From positions 992,001 to 1,056,000 of the forward strand of contig JAGMWG010000013.1 of NCBI GenBank assembly GCA_020744225.1: DNA of 64,000 bases. Reading direction: 5' to 3'. The notes under the pieces are model-generated. The model saw only the letters and a program-made list of their open reading frames with translations, was not told the DNA's origin and searched no databases. A program made the translations under genes and the position numbers. This stretch comes from Paraphoma chrysanthemicola (Eukaryota; Ascomycota; Dothideomycetes; Pleosporales; Phaeosphaeriaceae). Shown here piece by piece: positions 44,740 to 55,678 of this stretch; position 1 is the stretch's first letter, and every line of letters begins with the position of its first letter.

Positions 44740-46571
44740 ATGCCGGCGCTCCCTCAGTTCGATTACATCTTTGCCATCGGCACCATCTTCGCATTCTTGG
44801 ATGCGTGGAACATCGGTATGCCTTCATCCCTCGCTTCGCTTTCCCGAGACTGACATCAACCAGGTGCCAACGATGTTGCCAACTCTTTCGCGACTTCGGT
44901 CGCTTCTCGCTCGCTTACTCTCAAGCAAGCCATGTGCATTGCCTCCGTCATGGAGTTCGCAGGTGCCATGCTTGTCGGCTCTCGTGTCACTGACACCATT
45001 CGCACCAAGGTCATTTCCACCGCACTCTTCGAATCTGATCCATCTGTTCTCATGCTGGCCATGACTTGCGCCATCGTTGGTTCTGCTACCTACCTCACAA
45101 TTGCCACTCGGTTCACCATGCCTGTCTCCACTACACACTCGATCATGGGTGGTGTTATTGGTGTTGGAATCGCATCAGCCGGGCCTCAGGGTGTGAACTG
45201 GTCGTTCAAGGGTGTCTCCCAAGTATTCGCTGCTTGGGGCATTGCTCCTGGTATCTCTGCCGTCTTCGGTGCCATTATCTTCTTGATCACCAAACACGGC
45301 GTCATGCATCGCCAAAACCCAGTGAAGAAGGCTTTCATCATGGTCCCAGTATACTGTGAGTGTTTTGCAGATGGAGTACATTGACTAGTCCTAACTTCTG
45401 TATAGTCTTCCTCACTGCCTTCCTGCTTGCCCTCCTCATCGTCTGGAAGGGCGGATCAGCGAAGATCAAGCTCACTGACGAGCAGTCTGTTGGTGTCGCT
45501 TTCGGAGTCGGTGGTGCTGTCGCCATCATCATTGCAACCTTCTTCATCCCCTTCCTACACCGTAAGATCATCAAGGAGGACTGGGAGCTCAAAGGTTGGG
45601 AAGTCATCAAGGGTCCCCTCCTACTCCGACGCCCTGAGCCAACTCCCAGGCCCGAACATGTTCCCGGTATCCGCGACTTCTACGCTGGCCACCTGACTGC
45701 CGAGGAGCTTGAGGCCAAGCGTGCTGCTGAGGCCCACGTCGCACCCGACGACATCGAGAAGGGCGCTGCGAGCTCGGTCGACCCCAAGCACGACGGTAAC
45801 GACTCCGACATTACGCCCATCCCGTCTGTCGCTCCCGCAACTGTCGCCACCCCCGACCGCCAGCTCTCCAAGCCCAAGAAGACCCCTCCACCCGGTCCCT
45901 GGTACACTCCTGCCGTCGCATGGTACTGGGTCAAGTACGCCGCGCTCCACGGTGTCGAGCAAGACGTCGTCGACCAGCAAAAGCACCGCGACTTCTTGTC
46001 CGGCGATATCGAAAAGGTCCATGCTACTGGCGAGCACTTTGACAACCGCGCTGAATACACGTACTCGTTCCTGCAGATCATGACTGCCTCGACCACTTCA
46101 TTTGCTCACGGCGCAAACGATGTGTCCAACGCTATCGGCCCATACACTACTATCTACTTCATCTGGTCGACCGCGAAGATCAGCACCAAAGTCCCTGTCC
46201 CGCTATGGATCCTCGCATTCGGTGGTGCCGGTATTGTCGTTGGTCTCTGGACCTATGGATACAACATTATGCGCGCCCTTGGTAACAAGATCACGCTGCA
46301 CTCGCCTTCTCGCGGTTTCTCCATGGAGCTCGGTGCCGCAATTACCATCATCATGGCGACAAAGCTTGCGCTGCCGGTTTCGACGACGCAATGCATTACT
46401 GGCGCGACTGTCGGTGTTGGCTTGTGCAATGGTACATGGCGGACTATCAATTGGCGCATGGTTGCGTGGATCTACATGGGCTGGTTTATCACACTGCCGT
46501 GTGCAGGCCTAATCTCTGGCTGCTTGATGGGCATTGTTCTCAACGCGCCAAGATGGGGTATGGGTGTTTAG
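44740..46571 (+). CDS. PHO89: sodium/phosphate symporter, PHO89 type
   Basis: Exons are 44740-44815, 44864-45355 and 45406-46571. The introns start GTATGC and GTGAGT, giving 577 residues, normal for the family. Both halves carry the PiT (PHO4 family, PF01384) signature: GANDVANSFATSV near residues 25-37 and GANDVSNAIGP in the second half. VSTTHSIMGG and VSTTQCITGA are the paired second signatures. About five hydrophobic segments on each side flank a hydrophilic loop of about 150 residues. The loop is rich in Pro, Glu and Asp (TPRPEHVPG, HVAPDDIEKGAAS) and probably faces the cytosol. The protein takes up inorganic phosphate with sodium at the plasma membrane, usually under alkaline or phosphate-poor conditions. 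No Pho4-type CACGTG was seen in the last 300 bp upstream. Confidence 0.95.
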
Positions 46572-46714
46572 ACATGGATGGTAATGGAGTGTACGACGAA
46601 GCGTGGCAGCGTGCGATGCACTGGGGCAATAATTTAACGATGGTGGTTCAGATTGCTATAATAAAAAGAACATACATTCGCTCATACTTTTGCTTTTATA
46701 TTTCACCCATCACC
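46572..46714. other. 3' flank of the phosphate permease gene
   Basis: This is a short convergent spacer with AT-rich sequence and AATAAAA-like strings near 46660-46670, which probably serve polyadenylation. Confidence 0.35.
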
Positions 46715-47218
46715 TCACCCCTCCACCCCAATACCGAATCCCTGCCCCAACTCCCCGACCCCATCAAACCCCTCCACATCCACAAACATCCCCCCGTCAT
46801 ACTCCCCCCCATCTTGCATCCACAACACTGTCCTTTTCTGAACCAGCCTCGACTGTTCTTTCATCTCGTCCAATCTCCTTCTCAAATTCACCAGTTCAAG
46901 AATAAGAGCAGTTCCTCTGCATTTGGTCATCTCCCTCCACTCGTCTCGCTGGTATCGAGCGCATTCCTCACCCAGGGCGCCGACGGCCGCGGTCAGGGAT
47001 TTATATTGTGCACGGAAGGCAGAAAGGGTGTGTAGGAAGTCGATTTGAGCTTGCGGAAGAGTGGAGTTGGGGTGGTTGGTGTGGGCGAGGACATTTTCTC
47101 GATTAAGTTTGTGTGACGAAAAGGTGTAACGGCGATGATATGAATGCGAGAAATGTGGGTTTATACTAGAAACGCAAGTTTGCTTAGAACAGGCATGAGA
47201 AGGATGATGATGAAGCAC
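46715..47218 (-). CDS. coding-like open frame without a clear start
   Basis: The frame reads like protein from about NVLAHTNHPNSTLPQAQIDF onward. It has a helical region (AQYKSLTAAVGALGEE, LVNLRRRLDEMKEQSRLVQK) with coiled-coil character and an acidic, glycine-rich tail. The first codon of the open frame is GTG, and no ATG precedes the coding-like part. An upstream exon with an acceptor would be needed, and I could not identify it. It may be the last exon of a small gene or a decayed one. No domain is recognised. Confidence 0.3.
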   Translation of the reverse strand: MLHHHPSHACSKQTCVSSINPHFSHSYHRRYTFSSHKLNRENVLAHTNHPNSTLPQAQIDFLHTLSAFRAQYKSLTAAVGALGEECARYQRDEWREMTKCRGTALILELVNLRRRLDEMKEQSRLVQKRTVLWMQDGGEYDGGMFVDVEGFDGVGELGQGFGIGVEG

Positions 47219-47390
47219 ATGATCATGGTTGATATGTGTACCTCGAGCCTCCTTTCAAACACGGGCCACATATGAATCATAACTAGATTGCCATAAGACA
47301 TAATCCTTTCTCACCTTCACTGCCTCTGTGCTTCCTCGTGCTACAACCTAGAAGCGGCTATAGTGTCATGCGTTCTGTGCTTCAATCCTT

Positions 47391-47687
47391 CTATTTCGCT
47401 AGGTTTCCCAGTTCTGCGCTATCTTTTCCAAAGTCGAGTGTCGCATCTTGCAATCGTTGAAGTTCGTATGTCAGACCATAAATATGATCGATCAGCGCAA
47501 CCCACTGAGCTTCGTTCAAAGAATCGAGTAGCCTGTCGTATAGTCCGTCATGGGCTTTCGTCGTTGTTGTCCATGTTGCACGTAGAGCAGTCCATTGCGC
47601 CTTCAGATCGTCTAATGCCGTTTTGAACTCCTTTCGGTATTGGCCCGGGGTTGTTAAGGCCTGGTCACGAGAAAATATGTTACCCAA
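47391..47687 (-). CDS. coding-like open frame without an ATG
   Basis: This is a 98-codon helical, charged frame (FKTALDDLKAQWTALRATW, LLDSLNEAQWVALIDHIYGL) that looks like real protein. It opens with TTG, and the next upstream stop at 47721-47723 precedes any ATG. The apparent MGN start is therefore not real unless an unseen exon precedes it. It may be related to the frame at 46715-47218 (both carry short Trp/Gln/Lys-rich helices), but joining them needs an intron I cannot place. Confidence 0.25.
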   Translation of the reverse strand: MGNIFSRDQALTTPGQYRKEFKTALDDLKAQWTALRATWTTTTKAHDGLYDRLLDSLNEAQWVALIDHIYGLTYELQRLQDATLDFGKDSAELGNLAK

Positions 47688-48233
47688 GGTGTAGAGTGAT
47701 TTTGCAATAAATCTGGTGTACTATGTATCCTGCGTAATCTTGAAATTGTGCAGTGGGTTGAGAAGAGTGAAATCATCTCATCATTAATTTCATAGTGGGA
47801 TTGATTGTGTTTTGGAACAAGTTTGCTGAGGAAACAAAGAGCGCAAACGGATGTATTGAGAAGCTGGGGGCCATGAAAAACAGGTGAGCGACAAGATTAT
47901 TTTACCGGAACACTTTGGAATCGGTCAACTGCGCTTGGCGACTCTGCTGCCACAGTGTCAAACCAAGGAGCAGCCATGGAATTTGCTGCGGGAATATTGC
48001 TAGCTGCTGCTGACCAGCAGTCGTGAGCTATGTTATGAATTGGAACTTGCTCTTCTAGTAGCCTCAATTTCTAGATTTGCTCATTTATTCAGCTTCATCA
48101 TCACTCGAAGCGCCTAGGTCATGAAGCTGAAGGAAGTGTTGCATTGAATTGTTTCCGTGTCCGTCGTAGTAGATTAGCAATGCACCAGTCTTCATACGGG
48201 CCAGGCATCACTTGCTTGAACTACAAGCCCAAG
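47688..48233. other. intergenic, 546 bp
   Basis: AT-rich sequence with no frame of note. It is the 3' flank of the minus-strand gene that ends at 48234. Nothing was recognised. Confidence 0.45.
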
Positions 48234-50039
48234 CTACCCCTCAGGGGTGAACGTTGACCCTGCACGATTGGATTTCGTAGCCATTCTCGGTAGAGTGTCG
48301 ACACTCTCGAGATGTTTTCCCTGGCCCAATTTGAGACCCATCTTGCGAATCTTCACTGATTTCTTCGGCGACTCTCCTCCTGCCTTGGGATGGCGAGAGA
48401 GTTTCCCGAACTTTCTAGTTAAATTGTCATAGTGGAGAAAGGTTGGCCCTATTCGCCACTCTTTACGCATTTGTGCTGAGGTAGCTTGAACATCGGCGTT
48501 GCTGGGCAAGGCGTTTCGTGGAAGCAAGATACGAGAAGATTGATTCTCATTCTCCCGATCGGAAGTCCTTGGGCGCATGATGGATTCATCAATCTTACTT
48601 GTGAATTGTGGAGTATTACCGGTCGACAAACTGCGGCCTCTTCGTGAAGTTTCACGAGTGGTAGGCCCACTGTCTTCGGAGTCTACCCCTGAACCTATGG
48701 ATGTACTCGACGCTGGCGAGTAGAGGAACGTCCTTTTAGGAGCCATCTGACTTCCAGCTTGAGGAGATTTGAAAGGTGCTACGGGTGTACTGTTGTTAAT
48801 GTTTAAGTGTGTAGTTCTTTCTCCGAAGCTGGGCCTGGAACGTAGCAACTGCCACAGCGACTTCCCTAGCGCAATTTCCTTTTGTGAAGAGCTGTCCGGG
48901 AACATCTGATATCTGTAGTATCGGAGTGCTGCAAATTCATCGGTCAGATAGAGCAGCACTTTTGTGGTGCGCTTTATGGCATAATCGGAAATCAACATCT
49001 GTTGTCGGACTCTCCAGATGTGCGGACAGAGCCTCCTAAACGATCTTTCCGACATGCGTGCCATAAGATACCCGACATGCGTGCTGAATCTATCCAAGCC
49101 ACTGAAAGATACTCTCATGTGTGACACCAGAGGCTCAATGGTCCATCGCAAAGGGAGCGCGGCAAAGAACGCTTCTGATCTTTCCATTTCATTCTCTGGT
49201 CTCGGGAAAAACAAAATGCGCGTCTTCTCCGACTGATAATTCCTTAATTTGCCGAAAGGTTGTGATCCAAGAGAAGACTTGAGCTCCATTCGGTACATTT
49301 TTGCATTGATTCTGCTTCCCATTCTCTTCGCGGCGACGGCTTCGACTAACTGTATTCTGAAGGCAACTGCTGCAAGATACAGACGATTGTGTTGGTGTCC
49401 TAAGACTTTCCTGACATGAGCCCATGACGAGACAGTCTGATCAAGTTCGAAGGAGTTCAACTCGAGCGCGCGCAACGAATTAAGGATTCGTCGAGTGATC
49501 ATTTCCGGCGCGGTACGTAATAGGAATACCGTGATCGATGTGTCCGTTAGGTGTAAGGTAAGCTGCTCTTCGCACCGACGAGCACGTAACATTGCGCGAT
49601 AATGCAGTATCCAGAAGTTGTCTAATAGACGATTGGAGGAATGCATATCTAGCTGTTTCTCATGCTGGGCAAGCTTTTGCATTGCGTGGGAAGTGAACAT
49701 TGACAATGCGTCCCTGCGGTAAAGAGGTAGACTCGCTGTGTGCCACGGCTTTGCATCCCAACTAGTCCAGGAGAATACACCGCGGCGACGAAGAGCCTCC
49801 TTTTGGAATTCACGCCTTGACTTTGTAATTCTATAGGCTTGTTTGGCGCTAGGTTTGGAGTATGGGTCGAATTTTGACAAGGAATTGGGCATTTTTCTGG
49901 GTGATATCCCCTTACCGAGGGACACCTTGAACGGGTGAGCTTCAGAAAACTTGAGACCAGGTAGCCTCTTATGTGGTTTCTTGATGGTCCTTCGGACCGA
50001 CAGTGCTTGAGCAGCATCCCGGACCACCCTTCGGCGCAT
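48234..50039 (-). CDS. basic hypothetical protein, 601 residues
   Basis: Single exon starting at a true ATG. The protein is strongly basic (RRR, KKPHKRLPGLKF and many Arg/Lys/Ser-rich stretches). The centre is helical with HDxxxx-type His/Arg patches (LHYRAMLRARRCEEQL, RILNSLRALELNSFEL, YAIKRTTKVLLYLTDEFAAL). The C-terminal 180 residues are low-complexity and Ser-rich (SPASSTSIGSG, RRGRSLSTGNTPQ). No zinc finger, helicase or enzyme motif is seen. The charge suggests nucleic-acid binding or a nuclear location, but this is only an inference. The long undisturbed frame argues for a real gene. The function is unknown. Confidence 0.75.
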   Translation of the reverse strand: MRRRVVRDAAQALSVRRTIKKPHKRLPGLKFSEAHPFKVSLGKGISPRKMPNSLSKFDPYSKPSAKQAYRITKSRREFQKEALRRRGVFSWTSWDAKPWHTASLPLYRRDALSMFTSHAMQKLAQHEKQLDMHSSNRLLDNFWILHYRAMLRARRCEEQLTLHLTDTSITVFLLRTAPEMITRRILNSLRALELNSFELDQTVSSWAHVRKVLGHQHNRLYLAAVAFRIQLVEAVAAKRMGSRINAKMYRMELKSSLGSQPFGKLRNYQSEKTRILFFPRPENEMERSEAFFAALPLRWTIEPLVSHMRVSFSGLDRFSTHVGYLMARMSERSFRRLCPHIWRVRQQMLISDYAIKRTTKVLLYLTDEFAALRYYRYQMFPDSSSQKEIALGKSLWQLLRSRPSFGERTTHLNINNSTPVAPFKSPQAGSQMAPKRTFLYSPASSTSIGSGVDSEDSGPTTRETSRRGRSLSTGNTPQFTSKIDESIMRPRTSDRENENQSSRILLPRNALPSNADVQATSAQMRKEWRIGPTFLHYDNLTRKFGKLSRHPKAGGESPKKSVKIRKMGLKLGQGKHLESVDTLPRMATKSNRAGSTFTPEG

Positions 50040-50510
50040 GGTGACGGAGCGTGATATTGGTCTTTAGTGTGCATCCTCGATTAAGACGAACCGAGGGTCA
50101 ATGGAAACCAGTCAGCGGCGTTACTGATTTTGTACGCTGCCAAGAGGAGCTGGAAACGATAGGGAGTGCCGAGTTGTGGTGGCTGAATTGCAAGTCGAAA
50201 TCAGAGCGATACGAGTCGGAAAGTTGGGAGGTCGTGCAGTCCTGTTTAAGTCTAGCGTATCTCCATCCTGAGCCTGAGAAATGTAGCAAGCTTCCCCCAT
50301 TCTTACATTCTTGAAACTTGCTTTATAATGCCCAGAAAGACAGTTTTTTAAACAGTGCAACGATATACAATGTCTATACTGAGGATGAGTGGCATACCGT
50401 TCCATGTTGGGTGGTCGAAATGTGTGCCAGTCGCTTTTAGCGGCTTGGCTTCTCCGAACCTCCGATGAACTTTTGACAGATGCATCACCGCCGCCAACAT
50501 CACAACCCCA
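50040..50510. other. divergent intergenic region, 471 bp
   Basis: This is the shared upstream region of the unknown basic protein (-) and mitochondrial uL1m (+). Frames at 50051-50314 and 50121-50519 have no domain. Nothing else was recognised. Confidence 0.45.
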
Positions 50511-51503
50511 ATGGCGCACCCACGGTCACTAGCAGCTCCTCTGAGTAGACTCACAACAGCATCGCTCGCGTCGTTTAGATCGGAGGCGCCTCGCATTGGC
50601 TCATTACCTTACCAATCCATACGATGTGCGACCACGAAAGCGCAACCCAAGAAGAAGAATAAGAAGGCCAGAAATACGTTCAGACAATATGACCTTAAGC
50701 AAGCGGAACAGTTCTCGCTTGTTGATGCGATGCAGTGAGTTCAAACCGCGGAACTCGTTCACGACAGGCGCTAATAGAGGTACAGATATATACGCGCCTT
50801 CGAAGTTGGCCGTAATCCGTCCTCTTCCAAGTACGAAATGCACGTCCGCCTGCGCTCACTTAAGAACGGCCCCGTAGTGCGAAATCGATTACGACTACCG
50901 CACCCCGTCAAGACCGATATACGGATCTGTGTCATTGCAGCGCCGGACTCGAAGGCGGCGGCCGATGCGCGAGCAGCGGGTGCAACCCTTGTCGGAGAGG
51001 ACGATATTTTTGCCCAGATCAAAGCGGGCGTCGTGGAATTTGATCGGTGTTTATGTCATATCGACAGTCTGCAGAAGCTGAACAAGGCCGGCCTAGGGCG
51101 AGTGCTGGGTCCAAAGGGACTGATGCCGAGCACGAAAACCGGGACTGTGGTGACGCAGGTTGGCGCAAGTGTGAGGAATATGGTGGGCGGCAGCGAGTAC
51201 AGAGAGCGGTTGGGCGTGATCAGAATGGCAGTGGGGCAGCTAGGGTTCACGCCGGACGAGATGCAAAGCAATGTCAAGGCATTCATGGATGCGTTGAAGA
51301 AGGACATTGCGCAGATGAGCGACCGAATAAGTAAGGAGATACATGAGGTGGTAAGTTACATCTTTCCTACGGATCAGATGCAGGTACAGACGCTGACAGC
51401 ATTTTAGGTACTCAGCTCAACGAACGCCCCAGGTTTCACACTGAATGGCGAGTTCAGAGGCGCAAACTCCATACCTGCGAGGGATCTTGCTGGACCTCTG
51501 TAA
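50511..51503 (+). CDS. MRPL1: mitochondrial large-subunit ribosomal protein uL1m
   Basis: Exons are 50511-50734, 50786-51350 and 51408-51503, giving 294 residues. Intron 1 starts GTGAGT and uses the acceptor GTACAG, so that Q-YIRAFEVGR reads through. Intron 2 starts GTAAGT. The N-terminal 50 residues are Arg/Ser/Ala-rich without acidic residues, a mitochondrial targeting sequence ending before a KKKNKK patch. The body shows uL1 landmarks: AMQYIRAFEVGRNPSSSKYE, GPKGLMPSTKTGTV, VGQLGFTPDEM and the ending PGFTLNGEF. uL1m forms the L1 stalk at the tRNA exit site of the mitoribosome. Confidence 0.93.
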
Positions 51504-51578
51504 ATGTTGACTGTAGCTTCTCGATGTACAAATGATGTACCATATTGAACGCCATCGCTATGCTGTTGCCATGTCGCG

Positions 51579-52427
51579 TCATGATGCCTTCGACGACTTC
51601 AGGACTTTGATTGCCTCCGCCGACTCCTCCATGTCCGCATATATCTTCATGACCTTCACAACGCGCCCTGATCCTGCTGCTCCAGCGCTCTTCGATTGTT
51701 GTAAGGCCGTGCTCAAATCCAAAAGCAGCGTACTGCGCACTTTTCCCATTCTCATAGCTTGCGCCGCCACAAACGGATGCTCGCCCAGACTCTTCTCCAG
51801 CCCTTGGACAAGTCTGTACTGCATGACGTTTCTCCGCAGCTTCGCAATCGATACCCCGTAATTCACATCCTCGTCGTCGTCATCATCTTCATCATCTTCG
51901 CTGTCCGATATATCGTCCTGCGCGCCTGCCTTGCCCGACCCAGTGATATCCAGATCCTCCTCCAATTCCCGCACTCTCTCATCGAACTCCACCACACGTC
52001 TCCCAACTTCAATTTTCCCCCTCACATCTCTCCGCTCCTCAAGCAACACACTCACTTCCCCTTCCCTCTCTTGCACGACCTTGTTCAACCCCGCAATCTC
52101 CTTTCTAAACCCCAATAACCCCACCCTCACCTCCTCGACCTTCTCCTCGCCGCCATGCAGACTATTTCCGAGGTTTAAGAAGTCCTGGTAATTCGAATTG
52201 ACCAGATCTAGCAGCTCTTTGGACAGCAACTGCGAGCGCGCGCGCAATTCTGAGCGCAGGTCTTCGAGCGTTTGATGACGATTCGAGAGCGTGGAGAGGT
52301 ATGTTGCGGGCGAGAAGTCATGGACTAGGAAGTCGTTGCGCTGAAGGGGAGTGGGGTAGGGTAGGGTGTCGAGGTCAGATTTGTCTGATGTTGTTGAGGA
52401 GGCGTCGTCTCCCACCTGTGCTGCCAT
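51579..52427 (-). CDS. COG2: conserved oligomeric Golgi complex subunit 2 (COG2)
   Basis: Single exon, 282 residues. The N-terminal half matches the COG2 domain: PLQRNDFLVHDFSPATYLS, then HQTLEDLRSELRARSQLLSKELLDLVN with a long coiled coil up to about residue 160. An acidic low-complexity loop (DSEDDEDDDDDEDVNYG) follows, then a C-terminal helical part. Fungal COG2 is much shorter than the animal protein, so the length is normal. The COG complex tethers vesicles that recycle glycosylation enzymes within the Golgi. Confidence 0.88.
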   Translation of the reverse strand: MAAQVGDDASSTTSDKSDLDTLPYPTPLQRNDFLVHDFSPATYLSTLSNRHQTLEDLRSELRARSQLLSKELLDLVNSNYQDFLNLGNSLHGGEEKVEEVRVGLLGFRKEIAGLNKVVQEREGEVSVLLEERRDVRGKIEVGRRVVEFDERVRELEEDLDITGSGKAGAQDDISDSEDDEDDDDDEDVNYGVSIAKLRRNVMQYRLVQGLEKSLGEHPFVAAQAMRMGKVRSTLLLDLSTALQQSKSAGAAGSGRVVKVMKIYADMEESAEAIKVLKSSKAS

Positions 52428-53044
52428 TAGCTTTGCACCGAATCATGTCGCGTCGACGTATGTTGAGGGTGAAATAGTGATAGCAGGTGCAAGGCGTACA
52501 TAGAATCGACTCATGGCGGTGTGCGTGTTGCCATGGACGGTGCAGCGAGCGAATGTCGAAGTGCCAGGTGGTTGCGGTGGAAATAGGCTTTCCGCTATCG
52601 ATAACGCTCACTTCAATTCCGATGAGCACATTTTGGGGAATTCCAGCGTCAGTACAAACTTCACGAAACTCTTAAAGATTTCCTAGCTACTACGAAGAGC
52701 AAATGATAAAGCTCCAATACTACCAATGTACAGGTTCACGCTAGGTTCGATTCAACTAGCGAGTCGGAATGCGATTGCGGCGTAACAGCAGCCGAGGTCT
52801 CGGAACGCGGTCGTGTTCGCGGCGTCATGGTTTATAATCGCGTGCGAGATAGGCTAACTTGTGTACCCCTCCTGTGGGGCCCATGGCTCGATGCGAAGTG
52901 ACGACTGTGATTGCTTGTTTCTGATTACTTTACTATCTCCGAGTCTCGTAATACTAACTTTTTGTCTCTGTTTTGACTTGCACACCTAAACTTTCGTCGC
53001 AGAGCATACAGGTGACTACACTTAGAAAGAGAGTAACTCATACA
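52428..53044. other. divergent intergenic region, 617 bp
   Basis: This is the shared promoter region of COG2 (-) and the Nudix gene (+). No gene, repeat or clear site was recognised. Confidence 0.45.
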
Positions 53045-54407
53045 ATGCCCCTTCCTCAACCAGACCTTCCTGAGCCTGCGCATCATACCGTCGATTCGAT
53101 GCTGAGTCGCAAGTTTGGAAAGGAAGTTGCGAATTACTTCTCGGGTAAGCTCTCCCTCTGCTTTAATCCCACGAGACAGTACTAATATGCATACCTCGCA
53201 GGCTCGCCACTGAACCGCGTCTCCTTCCTCCGCCCAGACCACGCCTTCCTCTCACAAGCCCTCAACCACCCCAGCACTACCTTCCTCCTCTTCAACAACC
53301 TCGAACCGCTCATCAAGTCGTCTTCTGAGCTTGCGGAACGGACCTTTGCCGACGTGAAGTCAGTGGTAGGCGAAGATCCGTTCCATCGTAGCGAAGAGGA
53401 CCAAATCGCACAGTACAATTCGTCTCTGTACCAACCGCAGATTATTTTCCTAGGTCTGGATGAGAGGAAACCTGGGTTCGTGTACAAGGAGCATTACAAG
53501 GGACAGCCGTGGTTTGCGGTCGATGTCACACCGAAAGAAAGCGTGAAAGATGAGGCCGAGAAACTAATCGCTGGGTTGAAGGGCGAAGGGTTGGATTTCA
53601 GCAAAGGCAGGATGAACACGAATTTCCCTGCTGAATCAGGTATGTCATTCCTTTCTTACGTGCCCTTTTACATGCACATGTCACGAAAGGTGTGCTAACA
53701 ATGGGTCTCCTAAAGCCGCCATCTACGCCGAAGCCCGCCATCTCCTCGACTGGAACGCACGCAACCCCTTCTGCGCCTCATGTGGCTACAAGACGCTTTC
53801 CATCAACGCCGGCTTCAAACGCACCTGCCCGCCCAAAGACATCGCCTCCGCAGTAACAAATGCCGGCGAACGTCCGCCATGCGCAACGCGCACGGGTATC
53901 TCGAACCTGTGCTTCCCGCGCACCGATCCGACTGTCATCATGGCCGTAGTATCTGCTGACGGCCAGAAGATTCTCCTCGGAAGACAAAAGCGGTGGCCCC
54001 CGCACTGGTACTCGACGCTTGCCGGCTTTCTCGAACCAGCGGAGAGTGTCGAGGAAGCTGTGCGTCGTGAAGTCTGGGAAGAAAGTGGAATCCATTTGGG
54101 ACGTGTGGTTATTCACAGCACGCAGCCATGGCCGTATCCCGCGAATCTTATGATTGGCGCAATCGGGCAGGCGATTCCTGGCGGCGAGACGATCCATCTG
54201 GGTCATGATGCCGAGTTGGAAGATGCGAAATGGTTTACGGCGGAGGAGCTCAGGGAAGCATTGAGGGTTGGGACGAGTGGGTTGGGAGAGGGTCCGGGAC
54301 CGGAGTATAAGGAGGGTGCACTGAGGTTGCCGCCAAAGACGGCGATTGCGCATCAGCTCATGTCTGCGGTCGCCAATGGGTTTGCGAGCGGCTCGCCGAT
54401 GATTTGA
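53045..54407 (+). CDS. NPY1: NADH diphosphatase-type Nudix hydrolase
   Basis: Exons are 53045-53144, 53202-53639 and 53716-54407. The introns start GTAAGC and GTATGT, and the first has an ACTAAT branch, giving 409 residues. An N-terminal zf-NADH-PPase-like region is followed by a zinc pair, PFCASCG (with further Cys in RTCPP). The Nudix box begins GFLEPAES and continues REVWEESGI, matching Gx5Ex7REVxEExGI. Downstream are SQPWPYPANLM-like residues (here STQPWPYPANLM), the SQPWPFPxS signature of NADH pyrophosphatases, with T in place of the first S. The enzyme cleaves NADH (or NAD-capped RNA) to NMNH and AMP. S. cerevisiae Npy1 is peroxisomal, but the C-terminus here (SPMI) is not a canonical PTS1. 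Confidence 0.92.
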
Positions 54408-54488
54408 GTGAGTTTTTGGTTGGGTTAGATGGTAGATGTAGAGGAATAGAAACAGGAGTATTCTTGACCAGGGTTTTGATTTGGTGGT

Positions 54489-55678
54489 CTATTCGAGGAC
54501 TATGTACTTCTTCAAATGCTCTGGTATCGCGCCATAAAGGTTCTTTTGCTCCAGCCACTTCTTCGAGAACAAGCGGTCTGCATACCGGTACGCGCCGTCG
54601 CACAGTAATGTGACAACAGTGCTTCCCTTGCCCATCTTCTCGGCCACCTCTTTCGCGGCAACTACGTTCAGACACGAGCTCGCGCCGAGGTACAGACCCT
54701 CCTCGTCCAGGCATCGATAAACCATCTCAATAGTCTTCTCGTCGCTGATGTGCACCGACCCATCCAGGAGATCGATATCTGGCTTCAAATTGTCTGTCAC
54801 GCGACCCTGTCCGATTCCTTCTGTTATCGATCCGCCTTGTCGGTCTGCCAATTTACCGCCACTTTGGATGTACGAATGGAGCACCGAGCCGGGCGGATCT
54901 GCGAGGAAGCTCTTCACACGACCATTGCTCTTCTCTTTCAAGTATCTTGTGACGCCTGCTAGGGAGCCTCCAGTACCAGTCGCGCAGGTGAATGCATCAA
55001 TTTTGCCTCCTGTCTGGTGCCAGATCTCTGGGCCAGTGGTCTCAATATGCGCTTGTCGGTTGGCCACGTTATCGAACTGATTCGTCCATACAGCATTTTC
55101 CAACTTTTCAGCGTGGCGCTTCGCTTGGTGGTTGTAGTTCTCGGGGTTGTCGAACGCAACTGCAGGCACAGGATACACTTCTGCGCCGAGCAATCTCAGC
55201 AGATCGATCTTGCCTTGCGACTGCGTGTTTGGCATGTATATGACGAGCTTGTATCCCTTGGAGCGGCAGACGTGTGCGAGACCAATGCCAGTGTTGCCAG
55301 CCGTGCCTTCTATGACGGTACCGCCGGGGTGGAGCAGACCCTGGCGTTCAGCATTTTCGACAACGAAGAGCGCGGCGCGATCCTTGACGGAGCCTCCAGG
55401 ATTTTGGAACTCTGCTTTGCCGAGGACGTTGCAGCCGGTTTCTTCGGAGAGTTTCTTGAGGCGGATGAGTGGAGTTTTGCCGATTGCTGTGCTGCTGTTA
55501 GCATAAATCACCGAATTGCGAGTATGTATATACCATCGAGGAAACCCCGCTGTCCAACACCTTGCGCCTTGGAGATGTTGATCGCAGTCTGGCGTGCGGC
55601 TTCTGTTTCTATTTGACCAATGGCCTCTGCACTCCGCCATGCCGAAGCTGCGAAACTGCGCGCCGCCGTCCTGAACAT
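54489..55678 (-). CDS. mitochondrial cysteine synthase-like PLP enzyme
   Basis: Exons are 55678-55534 and 55486-54489. The 47-nt intron starts GTATAT and uses acceptor GCACAG, so that D-AIGKTPLIRLKKL reads through. The product has 380 residues. Residues 1 to about 30 (MFRTAARSFAASAWRSAEAI) are a mitochondrial presequence. GGSVKDRAAL carries the PLP lysine, GTAGNTGIGLA is the phosphate/substrate loop, and GTGGSLAGVTRYL is the PLP-phosphate glycine loop. The protein is closest in layout to the fungal second cysteine synthase (YGR012W/Mcy1 type), whose role in sulphur metabolism is unsettled. The 3' end lies 81 bp from the convergent Nudix gene, and the 5' end shares a promoter with the condensin gene. 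Confidence 0.9.

Noticed and set aside
47391..47687. Apparent N-myristoylation start MGN
   Set aside because: The first codon is TTG, not ATG, and no in-frame ATG precedes it, so the N-terminus is not real as read.
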